19,445 bases of DNA from an uncultured Veillonella sp. (lineage in GTDB: Bacteria; Bacillota; Negativicutes; Veillonellales; Veillonellaceae), in contig USAV01000026.1 in the NCBI GenBank assembly GCA_900552715.1, positions 1-19,445 on the forward strand. Direction: 5' to 3'. The number at the start of each line of letters is the position of its first letter. The first letter of the stretch is position 1. Shown here piece by piece: positions 6,223 through 13,995 of the stretch. A program made the translations under genes and the position numbers. The notes under the pieces are model-generated. The model ran no database searches and was not told the DNA's origin. It was given only the letters and a program-made list of their open reading frames with translations.

Positions 6223-8304
6223 ATGAAACATGACTTTATGAGCCATGACCTTCATCTGCCGGAACTGACACTACGTGGGATGCTACTTGGTGCATTGATT
6301 ACTGTAATTTTTACGGCATCTAACGTATATCTCGGTTTGAAGGTTGGTTTGACATTCTCGTCATCCATTCCGGCAGCCATTATTTCAATGGCAATTTTAC
6401 GTTTCTTCAAGGATTCTAACGTTCTTGAAAACAACATGGTACAAACACAGGCTTCCGCAGCTGGTACTTTGTCCGCAATTATCTTTATCTTGCCAGGTCT
6501 ACTTATGCTTGGCTATTGGAATGGTTTCCCATTCTGGCAAACATTCTTGCTCTGCGCATGCGGTGGTTCCCTTGGTGTGTTATTCACCATTCCATTGCGT
6601 CGTGCCATGGTAGTAAATAGTGATCTACCATATCCAGAAGGCCGTGCAGCAGCAGAAATCTTGAAGGTTGGTTCTCACAATGGTGGCCAAGGCTCTCAAT
6701 CTAGCTCCGGTATGGGCGATATCGTATCCGGTGGTCTTGTAGCTGGTATTATCAGTCTTTGTGCGAATGGCTTCAAAGTGCTTGGCGACAGCATGAGCTT
6801 CTGGCTTCCTGTAGGTACCAAAGGTATTACTCAAATTCCATTGGGCTTCTCTACAGCGTTGTTAGGTGCTGGTTACCTTATCGGTATCGCTTCCGGTATC
6901 GCTATCCTAGTTGGTGTACTCATCGCTTGGGCTGGCTTCGTACCTTACTTGACTAACATGCTTGCTCCAGATGGTGGTGCTACAGCTAAATTTGCAATGG
7001 CTGTTTGGAAATCTAAAGTTCGTTTTATTGGTGCTGGTGCTATTGGTATCGCAGCGATTTGGACTTTGATTACATTGATCAAACCTATCATCGAAGGTAT
7101 GAAAATTTCTGTTAAATCCATGAATAGCAGTTCCTCTGAACGTGAATTGCATCGTATGGATACAGATATGAGCACAAAATCTGTTATTATCGTATTCGGT
7201 ATTATCCTTTTAGGCTTAGTTCTTACATTCTGGGACTTCGTATCTGCAGTACCTATTAGCGCAGGCTTAATGTGGACACTTGTTATCGTAGGTGTTCTCG
7301 TAGCATTGCTAATCGGCTTCTTCGTAGCTGCTGCATGTGGTTACATGGCAGGCCTTATCGGTACATCTGCATCTCCAATCTCTGGTATTGGTATCTTGGC
7401 GACTATTATTTCTTCTCTAGTGGTATACTTCATCGCTTCTGAAAATAACTTGTTTGCTACAGAAGCAGGCGTACAATTCGCTACAGCTATGGCTATCTTC
7501 ATGACATCCGTAGTTATCGCGATTGCATCTATCTCTAACGATAACTTGCAAGACTTGAAAACAGGTCAACTCGTTGGTGCTACACCTTGGCGTCAACAAA
7601 TTGCGTTGTTACTTGGCTCCGTAGCTGGTGCGATTGCAATCGCTCCTGTTCTTAACTTGCTTTACCAAGCATATGGCTTCACAGGTGCGTTACCACGTGC
7701 TGAAATGGATCCTAATGCTGCATTATCCGCTCCACAAGCAACTTTGATGACTACAATTGCTCAAGGTATCTTTAGTTCTAGCATGGATTGGAACTACATC
7801 TTGATCGGCGTTGGTGTTGGCGTAGTAGCAATTATCGTTAACTTAATTCTTAAGAGCACAACAGCTTCTTTAACATTGCCTCCATTGGCAGTTGGTATGG
7901 GTATCTACTTACCTCCAACATTGGAAGTACCTCTTATCTTAGGTTCTTTCATTAGCTATTTCGTAGGTCGTTACCTAGTAGCTCGTGCTAAAATGCGTGC
8001 TGGCGAACTTGCTGAGTACGATGTTGAACAATCTAACCGCCGTGGCGTTCTCTTCGCTTCTGGTTTGATTGTTGGTGAAAGCTTGATTGGTGTAATCATA
8101 GCTGTTATTATTGTATTGTCCGTTACAACTGGTGGTGGTGAATCTCCACTTGAACTAGTAGGCCCTGATTTTGAAAGCACAGCACAATGGTTAGGATTGC
8201 TTGCATTCATCTTCTCTGGTTTATACCTTGTTCGCCGCGTTGTAACTCACAAATTCAATAAAGAAGAAGCTTTAGCAATGAAAGCTGAGCAAGAACAACA
8301 ATAA
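6223..8304 (+). CDS. OPT-family oligopeptide transporter
   Basis: A 693-residue polytopic membrane protein of the OPT (oligopeptide transporter) superfamily, expected to import small peptides driven by the ion gradient. The N-terminus (PELTLRGMLLGALI....ASNVYLGLKVGLTFSSSIPAAI) is the typical prokaryotic OPT opening. A conserved YPEGRAAAE follows near residue 137. About 14-16 hydrophobic segments fill the chain, with one longer polar loop at about 295-318. The C-terminus is charged and cytoplasmic-like. The ribosome site GAGGAGGT (about 6207-6214) is strong. It is the first gene of an apparent two-gene operon with the secreted DUF3298-type protein. Some OPT relatives carry metal-chelate substrates, so the exact cargo is not settled from sequence. 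Confidence 0.93.
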   Translation: MKHDFMSHDLHLPELTLRGMLLGALITVIFTASNVYLGLKVGLTFSSSIPAAIISMAILRFFKDSNVLENNMVQTQASAAGTLSAIIFILPGLLMLGYWNGFPFWQTFLLCACGGSLGVLFTIPLRRAMVVNSDLPYPEGRAAAEILKVGSHNGGQGSQSSSGMGDIVSGGLVAGIISLCANGFKVLGDSMSFWLPVGTKGITQIPLGFSTALLGAGYLIGIASGIAILVGVLIAWAGFVPYLTNMLAPDGGATAKFAMAVWKSKVRFIGAGAIGIAAIWTLITLIKPIIEGMKISVKSMNSSSSERELHRMDTDMSTKSVIIVFGIILLGLVLTFWDFVSAVPISAGLMWTLVIVGVLVALLIGFFVAAACGYMAGLIGTSASPISGIGILATIISSLVVYFIASENNLFATEAGVQFATAMAIFMTSVVIAIASISNDNLQDLKTGQLVGATPWRQQIALLLGSVAGAIAIAPVLNLLYQAYGFTGALPRAEMDPNAALSAPQATLMTTIAQGIFSSSMDWNYILIGVGVGVVAIIVNLILKSTTASLTLPPLAVGMGIYLPPTLEVPLILGSFISYFVGRYLVARAKMRAGELAEYDVEQSNRRGVLFASGLIVGESLIGVIIAVIIVLSVTTGGGESPLELVGPDFESTAQWLGLLAFIFSGLYLVRRVVTHKFNKEEALAMKAEQEQQ

Positions 8305-8314
8305 GAGGTAAACA

Positions 8315-9148
8315 ATGAAATTAAAACAGTCTGTACTCATCATGATGGCTGCTGCATTGCCAGTAGTATCCTTCGCAGCAAGCGAAATTCCTGTAACTAA
8401 AGACACTGCTACAGTGCAAGCTGATACGAATAAAGTAAATCGCAATGATTTAACATACCGTATCTCTAGCACTGCTACACCAGAGCAAAACCGTGCGTTA
8501 CGCTCTGTAGCAACTAAAGTTGATCGTAATGCAGTTGAAGTAGTAGCACCAAATGCGGACCGCTATATGGACCGTAAAGAGGTGGCTGTATCTCCAGTGG
8601 AATCTACTACAGATCATCTTGATCTAGTGTTCCCAACAGTTAAATCTGTTAGCCCAACTGTAGAAAAAGCAATCAATAACACTATCAAAAAATACGTTGC
8701 TAAAGTACAAAATGACGTAGAAAAATTGAATGCCAAAGAAGCTGATAAAACAAATGTAGTTATGTACTACGATGTTAAAACAGATAAAAATGGTATCTTC
8801 AGTGTATTGATCCATACGTACACAATGCGTGACCGTGATGCTAATGGCGTCAACTATGTAAAAGGCTTTACATTCAATACTACAACAGGTCGTCAATTAT
8901 CCTTGTATGACCTTGGTGGTCTTAATAAAAAGGAATTAGTGAATGCTATTGAGAATAATCAAGATGTGAAAAATCAATTAGGCGGCGAAGTTAATATCGA
9001 CAAAATGCCTACTGAGTTCTACACAACTGATGATTATTCCGTTGTAATGGTTTTACAACAAGACGTGGATACAATCCACAGTGCAGGTACCGTATATGTA
9101 CCAGTTGGTAACTTACGTGACCGCCAAAATGATGTAACAAAAAAATAA
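8315..9148 (+). CDS. Secreted DUF3298/RsiV-like domain protein
   Basis: A 277-residue exported protein. Residues 1-21 form a signal peptide (KLKQ, hydrophobic core, VSFA cleavage site). Residues about 95-265 match the DUF4163/DUF3298 pattern known from the extracellular part of RsiV and from PdaC-type proteins: a region of paired strands, then GFTFNTTTGRQLSLYDLGG, an FYTTDDYSVVMVLQ segment, and a closing AGTVYVPV motif. It has no catalytic domain after it, so it is a stand-alone periplasmic or surface domain. It starts 10 nt after the OPT stop with an AAGAGGT ribosome site and ends before a strong terminator, so it should share the OPT transcript. Role unknown; binding of a ligand or of cell-wall material is possible. 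Confidence 0.75.
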   Translation: MKLKQSVLIMMAAALPVVSFAASEIPVTKDTATVQADTNKVNRNDLTYRISSTATPEQNRALRSVATKVDRNAVEVVAPNADRYMDRKEVAVSPVESTTDHLDLVFPTVKSVSPTVEKAINNTIKKYVAKVQNDVEKLNAKEADKTNVVMYYDVKTDKNGIFSVLIHTYTMRDRDANGVNYVKGFTFNTTTGRQLSLYDLGGLNKKELVNAIENNQDVKNQLGGEVNIDKMPTEFYTTDDYSVVMVLQQDVDTIHSAGTVYVPVGNLRDRQNDVTKK

Positions 9149-9202
9149 TCGAACTGTGTGAATTCGATTATGTGTGTATAGTAACAGCTGTTTAATTGTG
9201 AG

Positions 9203-9235
9203 AAGAACCGCTCCTTCGGGGGCGGTTCTTTTTTT
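9203..9235 (+). terminator. Rho-independent terminator of the OPT operon
   Basis: A 12-bp GC-rich stem pairs 9203-9214 with 9219-9230 (one T-G pair) around a TTCG tetraloop, followed directly by a T-run. Confidence 0.93.
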
Positions 9236-9288
9236 GTATTATAGCAATTAAAATATAAAGGGAGATTACTATTTAGATTTGAATGAGA

Positions 9289-9326
9289 AATATCTTATAA
9301 GCTTACTAATTTGTTTATAAGATATT
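9289..9326. repeat. 12-bp perfect inverted repeat of unknown role
   Basis: Arms 9289-9300 (AATATCTTATAA) and 9315-9326 (TTATAAGATATT) are perfect reverse complements with a 14-nt loop. It is AT-rich, lies between two clear terminators in a gene-free stretch (9236-9342), and has no T-run. It could be a structural element or a protein site. Confidence 0.5.
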
Positions 9327-9342
9327 GGAATGAGGGTAAAAC

Positions 9343-9370
9343 AAAAAGCCGTGTAATTACACGGCTTTTT
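9343..9370. terminator. Bidirectional terminator between convergent units
   Basis: A 28-nt perfect palindrome (AAAAAGCCGTGTAA and its reverse complement) with A-run and T-run flanks. It lies 10 nt beyond the stop of the minus-strand SLH gene and also backs up the OPT operon terminator on the plus strand. Confidence 0.9.
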
Positions 9371-9380
9371 ATCGTTGAGA

Positions 9381-10763
9381 TTATTTATTTGTTGTGTCGT
9401 AGTAGTTTACGCGTGGAGGCAATGGGAATTGGATAGCTGCATCCGGTTTTACTGTCTCAGGTTGTGGTAATTGAACTACTACATTATTTTTGAATTTCTT
9501 TTTGAAAGCTTTTACAGTGTCTTTTTGAACGGAGTCTGCTGTAATGATAAGAGCGCTTGTATCGTCGTTAGGACGGATGGAGATGATGTTACCTTTTGGC
9601 TCTTTTGCTTTGTATAAATCAATAGCGTCAGATTGATAATCTTCAAGTTGTGCTTGATTTAATTTGCCTTGAGATACAACAAGAGCACTTTCAAGTTGAG
9701 GATCTTGCGCTTCAGAGATTGCATGAGCAACAGCCTCTGCTTTTTTCTTATCTGTTAAAGTCGCATGTAACTTGCCACCATCCCAGAAGAGGGCACCGTC
9801 TTGACGGAATTTTGTGAAGTCGTTGCCATAGCCTAATGTTTTGTCGATAATAGTAGCTGTTTTATTTTCTACTTGTTGTTTGAACAATGTGTTGTGGAAT
9901 GCAAGCGCTTGTTCTGTTTGCGTCATGCGATACGCAATCTCAGCAGCTTCAGCACGAGTGACATATTTTTCAGGGTTAAATAATGTGCCAGGAGCGTAGT
10001 TTGTGAAGCCAAGGTATGCAAGTTCGCGAACTGCATCTTGAGCCCAAGGAGCTACGAATTTTTGGTCTCCATAAGCAATATTATCAAGTGCTGTTGGATC
10101 TTCTGTTGTATATCCTAAGTAGTGAATATAGTTGTCCGCTACTACAGCAAATTCTTGGCGAGACATATATTTTTCAGGTTTGTATGTATTATCGCCATAA
10201 CCGCTGATGATGTTTTTACGCGCTACAGATTCGATAGCGAGGGCAGACCAACGATCGGATGTAATATCTTTAAATTTGCTAGATAAGAATGCTGCTGTAC
10301 CATCATCGGTGATGTTGTTGAAGAGAGCAGCTACTTCTTCACGAGTCATAGGTTGATTAGGTCGGAATGTACCGTCAGAATAACCTTTCATTAGATTTGC
10401 TTTTGTTACAGTACTAATAGAATTGGCAGCCCAGAAATCGCTAGGCACATCAGAGAAGATGTGGGCACGGATTTTTTGAATGTCTTGAGGCGTACCAATA
10501 GATGTATTCACAACTACAGGGGTAGCAGCTTTAGCGGCATCAAATTTATGAGCCTCTGCTTTAGTTGTTGCTACATTAGAAGCATCTGTTTTGGTAGTGC
10601 TCGCTTGTGTGGAGGCTACGGTAGGTGATTCAACCTTTGTGGATGCTACTGTAGTTGTAGTAGCTTGAGTCGTAGTATTTGCAGAAACAAAGCCAAGACC
10701 TGTTGTAGCTAATAATGTGCCGAGAACGAAGGCACGTAATACGTAAGGGGTATTCTTGTACAT
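9381..10763 (-). CDS. Secreted SLH-domain envelope protein (460 aa)
   Basis: A cell-envelope protein with a signal peptide (about 1-28, cleaved near VSA), then a Thr/Ser/Ala-rich low-complexity linker (about 29-80). Three S-layer-homology domains follow at about 103-152, 164-213 and 230-280, each with the pattern D....W....I......G...GY.D.T..P...(T/S)R.E. SLH domains in Negativicutes bind the modified peptidoglycan and can tether the outer membrane. The C-terminal part (about 318-432: GALFWDGGKLHATL....ALVVSQGKLNQ....GNIISI....SALIITA....FKNNVVVQ) resembles that of the neighbouring SLH protein, and I do not recognise it. There is no porin-like barrel, so it is not an OmpM-type protein. The ribosome site AGGAAGGA precedes the ATG. 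A TATAAT lies about 80 nt upstream at 10850-10845 (minus). Confidence 0.88.
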   Translation of the reverse strand: MYKNTPYVLRAFVLGTLLATTGLGFVSANTTTQATTTTVASTKVESPTVASTQASTTKTDASNVATTKAEAHKFDAAKAATPVVVNTSIGTPQDIQKIRAHIFSDVPSDFWAANSISTVTKANLMKGYSDGTFRPNQPMTREEVAALFNNITDDGTAAFLSSKFKDITSDRWSALAIESVARKNIISGYGDNTYKPEKYMSRQEFAVVADNYIHYLGYTTEDPTALDNIAYGDQKFVAPWAQDAVRELAYLGFTNYAPGTLFNPEKYVTRAEAAEIAYRMTQTEQALAFHNTLFKQQVENKTATIIDKTLGYGNDFTKFRQDGALFWDGGKLHATLTDKKKAEAVAHAISEAQDPQLESALVVSQGKLNQAQLEDYQSDAIDLYKAKEPKGNIISIRPNDDTSALIITADSVQKDTVKAFKKKFKNNVVVQLPQPETVKPDAAIQFPLPPRVNYYDTTNK

Positions 10764-10844
10764 AAAAATCCTTCCTAATTATGGTAAAGGCTAACGCTAG
10801 ATAGCCCAGAATATAAACTTTCACTAATAATAAAATCTATATTC

Positions 10845-10850
10845 ATTATA
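10845..10850 (-). promoter_or_regulatory. Candidate -10 element for the 9381-10763 SLH gene
   Basis: TATAAT on the minus strand at 10850-10845, about 80 nt before the start codon. No convincing -35 is present, so the call rests on the -10 alone. It lies downstream of the terminator of the preceding SLH gene, which would give this gene its own transcript. Confidence 0.35.
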
Positions 10851-10887
10851 TAGCGAATAATAAGGCATGCATAGTGATATAAACAAA

Positions 10888-10915
10888 GCAGCGTAATACT
10901 AAACGTATACGCTGC
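10888..10915 (-). terminator. Terminator hairpin after the 593-aa SLH gene
   Basis: GCAGCGTA-type arms (10888-10899 and 10905-10915) form an 11-bp stem with one bulged A. On the minus strand it is followed by TTTGTTTATAT. It lies 25 nt beyond the stop of the SLH gene. Confidence 0.65.
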
Positions 10916-10939
10916 CTTGGCTAGTTGAGTGAACGCCGA

Positions 10940-12721
10940 TTAGCGTTTTACTGTCATTTTTACTTTGGAACCGAATAATTTTGAGATCCCTTGTTGAGTT
11001 GCTTTAGATGCAGTTGTTACAACAGCGTAAAGTTGGTTGTTTTCTACATCTGGGAATGTAGCTAGAATTGTACCAGCTTTTTCGTTTTTGTTGTAATAGT
11101 TGCGGAAGTTCGCATCGATTGCATCGTATTCAGTTTGGCTGTATTGGGATGGTTCAACTACAACGTAGTTATTTACAGTGGAATCACCACGTGCTGCAAG
11201 GTTTGCTTTAACTGTGGAAATATCGCTATCTGTTTTCAATGCTACGTGCAATTGATTGTCACGCCAGTACATTACACCGTAATCTTGGAAAGCATCTTCT
11301 GTTTTGTATGTTTTATTCAATTCAGCGAATACTTTATCTTCCAAAGCAGCTTGTTGTTTTTGATCAAGTGCTTTTAACGTGCTGCGACGAACAGGGCGAA
11401 CTGTGCGAGTAGGTTCAGTTTTTTGAGCTACTGCGGCATTTTTATTGCCTTTTACGTCTTTTTCAACTTTTTTTGCATCAGCTTTTACGGCTTTGTCAGC
11501 TTTAGCTACATCTTTTTTAGCATCTTTGCTTACTTTGGACGCATCTTTTTCTGCTGCTGTATCAGCTTTTTTTACATCTTCTTTTACAGCTGTTTCAGCT
11601 TTAGCTTCAGTTGTAGTATGTTTTGGTGTTGCAAGGCCAGCACCATTAAGCATGCGGTTCAAGATTGTTGCCGCTTGTGCTCTTGTTACAGGTTGTTTAG
11701 GGTTGAAGTTTTCAGTTGCTCCAGATGCTACGATGCCACGTTGTGCCATGTATTGGATATCTGCCAAGTAAGCAGAGGAGATGCTAGCTTCGTCTTTGAA
11801 TGTTACTTTTTCTGTTTTTACAGGTGTAGAAAGATTCAATTTTTTTGCTAGGCTAGCTGCGGAAGCAACAAATTGTTCACGGTCCATAGTTTTGCTAGGT
11901 GTGAAAGCTGTTTTAGATGTGCCTTCCATTACGCCTGCAGCACTTACTAATTTGATAGCAGAGCTAGACCAACGATCTGCTTCTACGTCAGAGTAGGAAG
12001 TAGAAGCTTCTTTAGTTACAATATCAGCTAATTCTTGTTCGTTTAAGTTATGTTGTAATACTTTACCGTAAATAGCCGCAGCTTGTTCACGAGTGATTTG
12101 TGCACTAGGTTTGAATGTGTTATCAGCATAACCAGAAAGGTAACCAGCTTGTGTCATTGCTTGGATCGCATCGCGAGCCCAGTTATCTTTTGTGTCAGGG
12201 TATACGCCAGCAGGTAAGTTTTCTTTAGCTTTTACAGCTTTTTTACCTTCTACTTTAGCAGCATCTTCTTTTACATCATTTTTAACAGATGTATCAACGC
12301 GTTTAGCGTCATTTTTTACAGAAGTGTCAACACGTTTTGCATCGTTTTTCACAGATGTATCTACACGCTTAGCATCGGCTTTAGCGGATGTATTAGCATG
12401 TTTTGCATCATGTTTTACAACTGTAGTGCCATGTTTAGCATCATTTTTTACGGATGTATCAACGCGTTTAGCGTCATTTTTAACGGATGTATCAACGCGT
12501 TTAGCATCATTTTTTACGGAAGTATCTACGCGTTTAGCATCGTTTTTTACAGATGTATCTACACGGTGTTCATCAGCTTTAGCTGCTACTTCAGCTTTAT
12601 TAGCTGTAGCAGATATTTCAGATTTTACATGAGCCGCAGTTGTTTCGGCGTGAGCCATGCCGAATGTGGAACCGAGGGCTAATGTAATAGCTAAGGATAA
12701 AGATAATTTATTTAGTTTCAT
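10940..12721 (-). CDS. Secreted SLH-domain protein with 11-residue repeats (593 aa)
   Basis: An envelope protein with a signal peptide (1-25, cleaved after AHA). It is followed by nine tandem 11-residue repeats (residues 52-150, consensus KRVDTSVKNDA), three SLH domains (about 172-222, 243-293 and 305-357), a Lys/Asp/Ala-rich second linker (about 375-425) and a C-terminal domain (about 478-592). The C-terminal domain resembles that of the 460-residue neighbour: YGVMYWRDNQLHVAL, YVVVEPSQYSQ, AGTILATF, LYAVVTTA, FGSKVKMTV. The SLH part should bind peptidoglycan; the charged repeats could form an extended helical spacer across the periplasm. Start choice: GAAAGGAG ends 8 nt before the ATG at 12721. 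The six-codon extension to 12739 would use TTG and contain the ribosome site. Confidence 0.88.
   Translation of the reverse strand: MKLNKLSLSLAITLALGSTFGMAHAETTAAHVKSEISATANKAEVAAKADEHRVDTSVKNDAKRVDTSVKNDAKRVDTSVKNDAKRVDTSVKNDAKHGTTVVKHDAKHANTSAKADAKRVDTSVKNDAKRVDTSVKNDAKRVDTSVKNDVKEDAAKVEGKKAVKAKENLPAGVYPDTKDNWARDAIQAMTQAGYLSGYADNTFKPSAQITREQAAAIYGKVLQHNLNEQELADIVTKEASTSYSDVEADRWSSSAIKLVSAAGVMEGTSKTAFTPSKTMDREQFVASAASLAKKLNLSTPVKTEKVTFKDEASISSAYLADIQYMAQRGIVASGATENFNPKQPVTRAQAATILNRMLNGAGLATPKHTTTEAKAETAVKEDVKKADTAAEKDASKVSKDAKKDVAKADKAVKADAKKVEKDVKGNKNAAVAQKTEPTRTVRPVRRSTLKALDQKQQAALEDKVFAELNKTYKTEDAFQDYGVMYWRDNQLHVALKTDSDISTVKANLAARGDSTVNNYVVVEPSQYSQTEYDAIDANFRNYYNKNEKAGTILATFPDVENNQLYAVVTTASKATQQGISKLFGSKVKMTVKR
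12272..12568 (-). repeat. Nine tandem 33-bp repeats encoding 11-residue units
   Basis: Nine in-frame 33-bp units. From the protein N-terminus, units 1-4 and 7-9 encode (K/H)RVDTSVKND(A/V). Units 5 (KHGTTVVKHDA) and 6 (KHANTSAKADA) have diverged. The units differ from each other mainly at synonymous positions, so the protein sequence looks conserved while the DNA has drifted. Confidence 0.93.
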
Positions 12722-12759
12722 TGAAAAGGCTCCTTTCAAACTATACTTATATAAAATAA

Positions 12760-12768
12760 ATTATAACA
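12760..12768 (-). promoter_or_regulatory. Extended -10 promoter of the 593-aa SLH gene
   Basis: TGTTATAAT on the minus strand (12768-12760) is a perfect TGnTATAAT element, about 40 nt before the start codon. No good -35 is seen. Confidence 0.6.
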
Positions 12769-13245
12769 CTTTTTAAATTTATACTCTACTATAAGAAAAT
12801 GTAATATATGAGGATAAAAATTACATGAATTTGGTATTTCTCTGTTATTTATATAAATATTCAATGAATTATAGGTAAAATACGATATACATCACTCTAA
12901 AATATGCGAAATGATAAACATTCCCAAAATCTAGATTTTATGTGGCTTTCAAAAGAAAAATTGATAAATAACGTAGCATATGTGATAAAATTCAATATTT
13001 GTTATTACAAAAAGTCATAACGATATAGGAAATAAAAGGGTACATACGAATATAGCAATCCTTTGGACATTTTCTATATGATTAATTTATAATTATATCG
13101 ATAAAGCTTTTGAATATTTATTTGAAAGCATAAGTAATGTTTCGGGCGGAAAATTATTGAAAACTTTCACTAGAATTCTTGCCATAACACATACATATCA
13201 AAATTTTTTATTAGGTTAAGTACTAGAAAAGACGAGGACGATAAT
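12769..13245. other. Gene-free AT-rich regulatory region between the SLH and lut units
   Basis: About 480 nt with no supportable gene. It contains a 14-bp perfect palindrome (AAAATCTAGATTTT, 12926-12939) and a candidate plus-strand promoter with TTGATA at 12961-12966 and GATAAA at 12984-12989 (17-nt spacer). A second promoter candidate is listed separately at 13064-13093. A long leader of about 145-250 nt would precede lutA. I saw no recognised riboswitch. Confidence 0.6.
13064..13093 (+). promoter_or_regulatory. Candidate promoter of lutABC
   Basis: TGGACA at 13064-13069 (one mismatch from TTGACA) and a perfect TATAAT at 13088-13093, spacer 18 nt. The predicted start is near 13100, giving a leader of roughly 145 nt. 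A weaker alternative lies at 12961-12989. Confidence 0.55.
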
Positions 13246-13983
13246 ATGAAAATTCATCTTTTCCAACAGTGTTTGATTGACATGTTCTACCCACATGTAG
13301 GCATGGCTGGTGTAGAAGTACTTGAAAGATTAGGTTGCGAGCTCGTAGTGCCTAAGAAACAAGTATGTTGTGGCCAAATGTTCACTAACTCTGGTTACAA
13401 TGATGCAGCTATGGATGCCATTAAGAATACAATCGAATGCTTCGAGAACGCTGAATATGTAGTCAGCATGTCCGGCTCTTGCGCATTTGCAATCCGCGAT
13501 GAATATCATCATTTTTTGAAAGATCAACCTGAGTGGTTGGCACGTGCAGAAAAATTGAGCGGCAAAATTTATGAGTTCACTCAATTCATTACTGACGTAT
13601 TAGGTGTTGAAGATGTGGGCGCTCGTTTCAACGAATCCGTTACATATCATACATCTTGCCACGTAACTCGTTTGATGGGCATTAAAGAACCTCCATTCAA
13701 ACTCCTTAGAAATGTTAAAGATATCAACTTGATTGAATTACCACGTGCAGACCGTTGCTGTGGTTTCGGCGGTACATTCTCCGTTAAGAACCCTGAAATT
13801 AGTGAAGTTATGACACGCGAAAAAGCCTTGGAAATCGCTGGCACAGGTGCTAACGTTATTTCTGGTTCTGACCAAGCGTGCTTGATGAACATCGCTGGTA
13901 TGCTTGACCGTCTTCATAAAGAAGGCGAAATCGATCGCCGTATCAAAGTAATGCATATTGCTGAAATCTTAAACTGCCGTTAA
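13246..13983 (+). CDS. lutA: L-lactate utilisation protein LutA (CCG-domain Fe-S oxidoreductase)
   Basis: A 245-residue subunit of the LutABC (LldEFG) L-lactate oxidation system, which converts lactate to pyruvate. It has two CCG domains: C9, CCG at 41-43 and C79 in the first half; C138, CCG at 171-173 (CCGFGGTFS) and C208 in the second. These cysteine-rich motifs resemble those of heterodisulfide reductase subunit B and glycolate oxidase GlcF and bind an Fe-S cofactor. Length is typical. GAGGA lies upstream of the ATG. LutB starts 12 nt after the stop, so the three lut genes are one operon. Lactate is the main energy source of Veillonella, so this is probably a core catabolic locus here. Confidence 0.94.
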   Translation: MKIHLFQQCLIDMFYPHVGMAGVEVLERLGCELVVPKKQVCCGQMFTNSGYNDAAMDAIKNTIECFENAEYVVSMSGSCAFAIRDEYHHFLKDQPEWLARAEKLSGKIYEFTQFITDVLGVEDVGARFNESVTYHTSCHVTRLMGIKEPPFKLLRNVKDINLIELPRADRCCGFGGTFSVKNPEISEVMTREKALEIAGTGANVISGSDQACLMNIAGMLDRLHKEGEIDRRIKVMHIAEILNCR

Positions 13984-13995
13984 GGAGGAGACGAC

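Noticed and set aside
12272..12568. Possible CRISPR array
   Set aside because: The 33-bp units are contiguous with no spacers and are in frame within a gene.
12192..12632. A 146-codon plus-strand ORF opposite the SLH repeat region, and others opposite 11423-11996
   Set aside because: They are antisense shadows of the Lys/Asp/Ala-rich SLH protein, created by codon bias and the 33-bp repeats. They have no ribosome sites and give Phe/Ser/Thr-rich nonsense.
12825..12878. A 17-codon ORF (MNLVFLCYLY...) with an upstream GAGG, a possible leader peptide
   Set aside because: The spacing to GAGG is long, composition is that of random AT-rich DNA, and no attenuator hairpin follows it.
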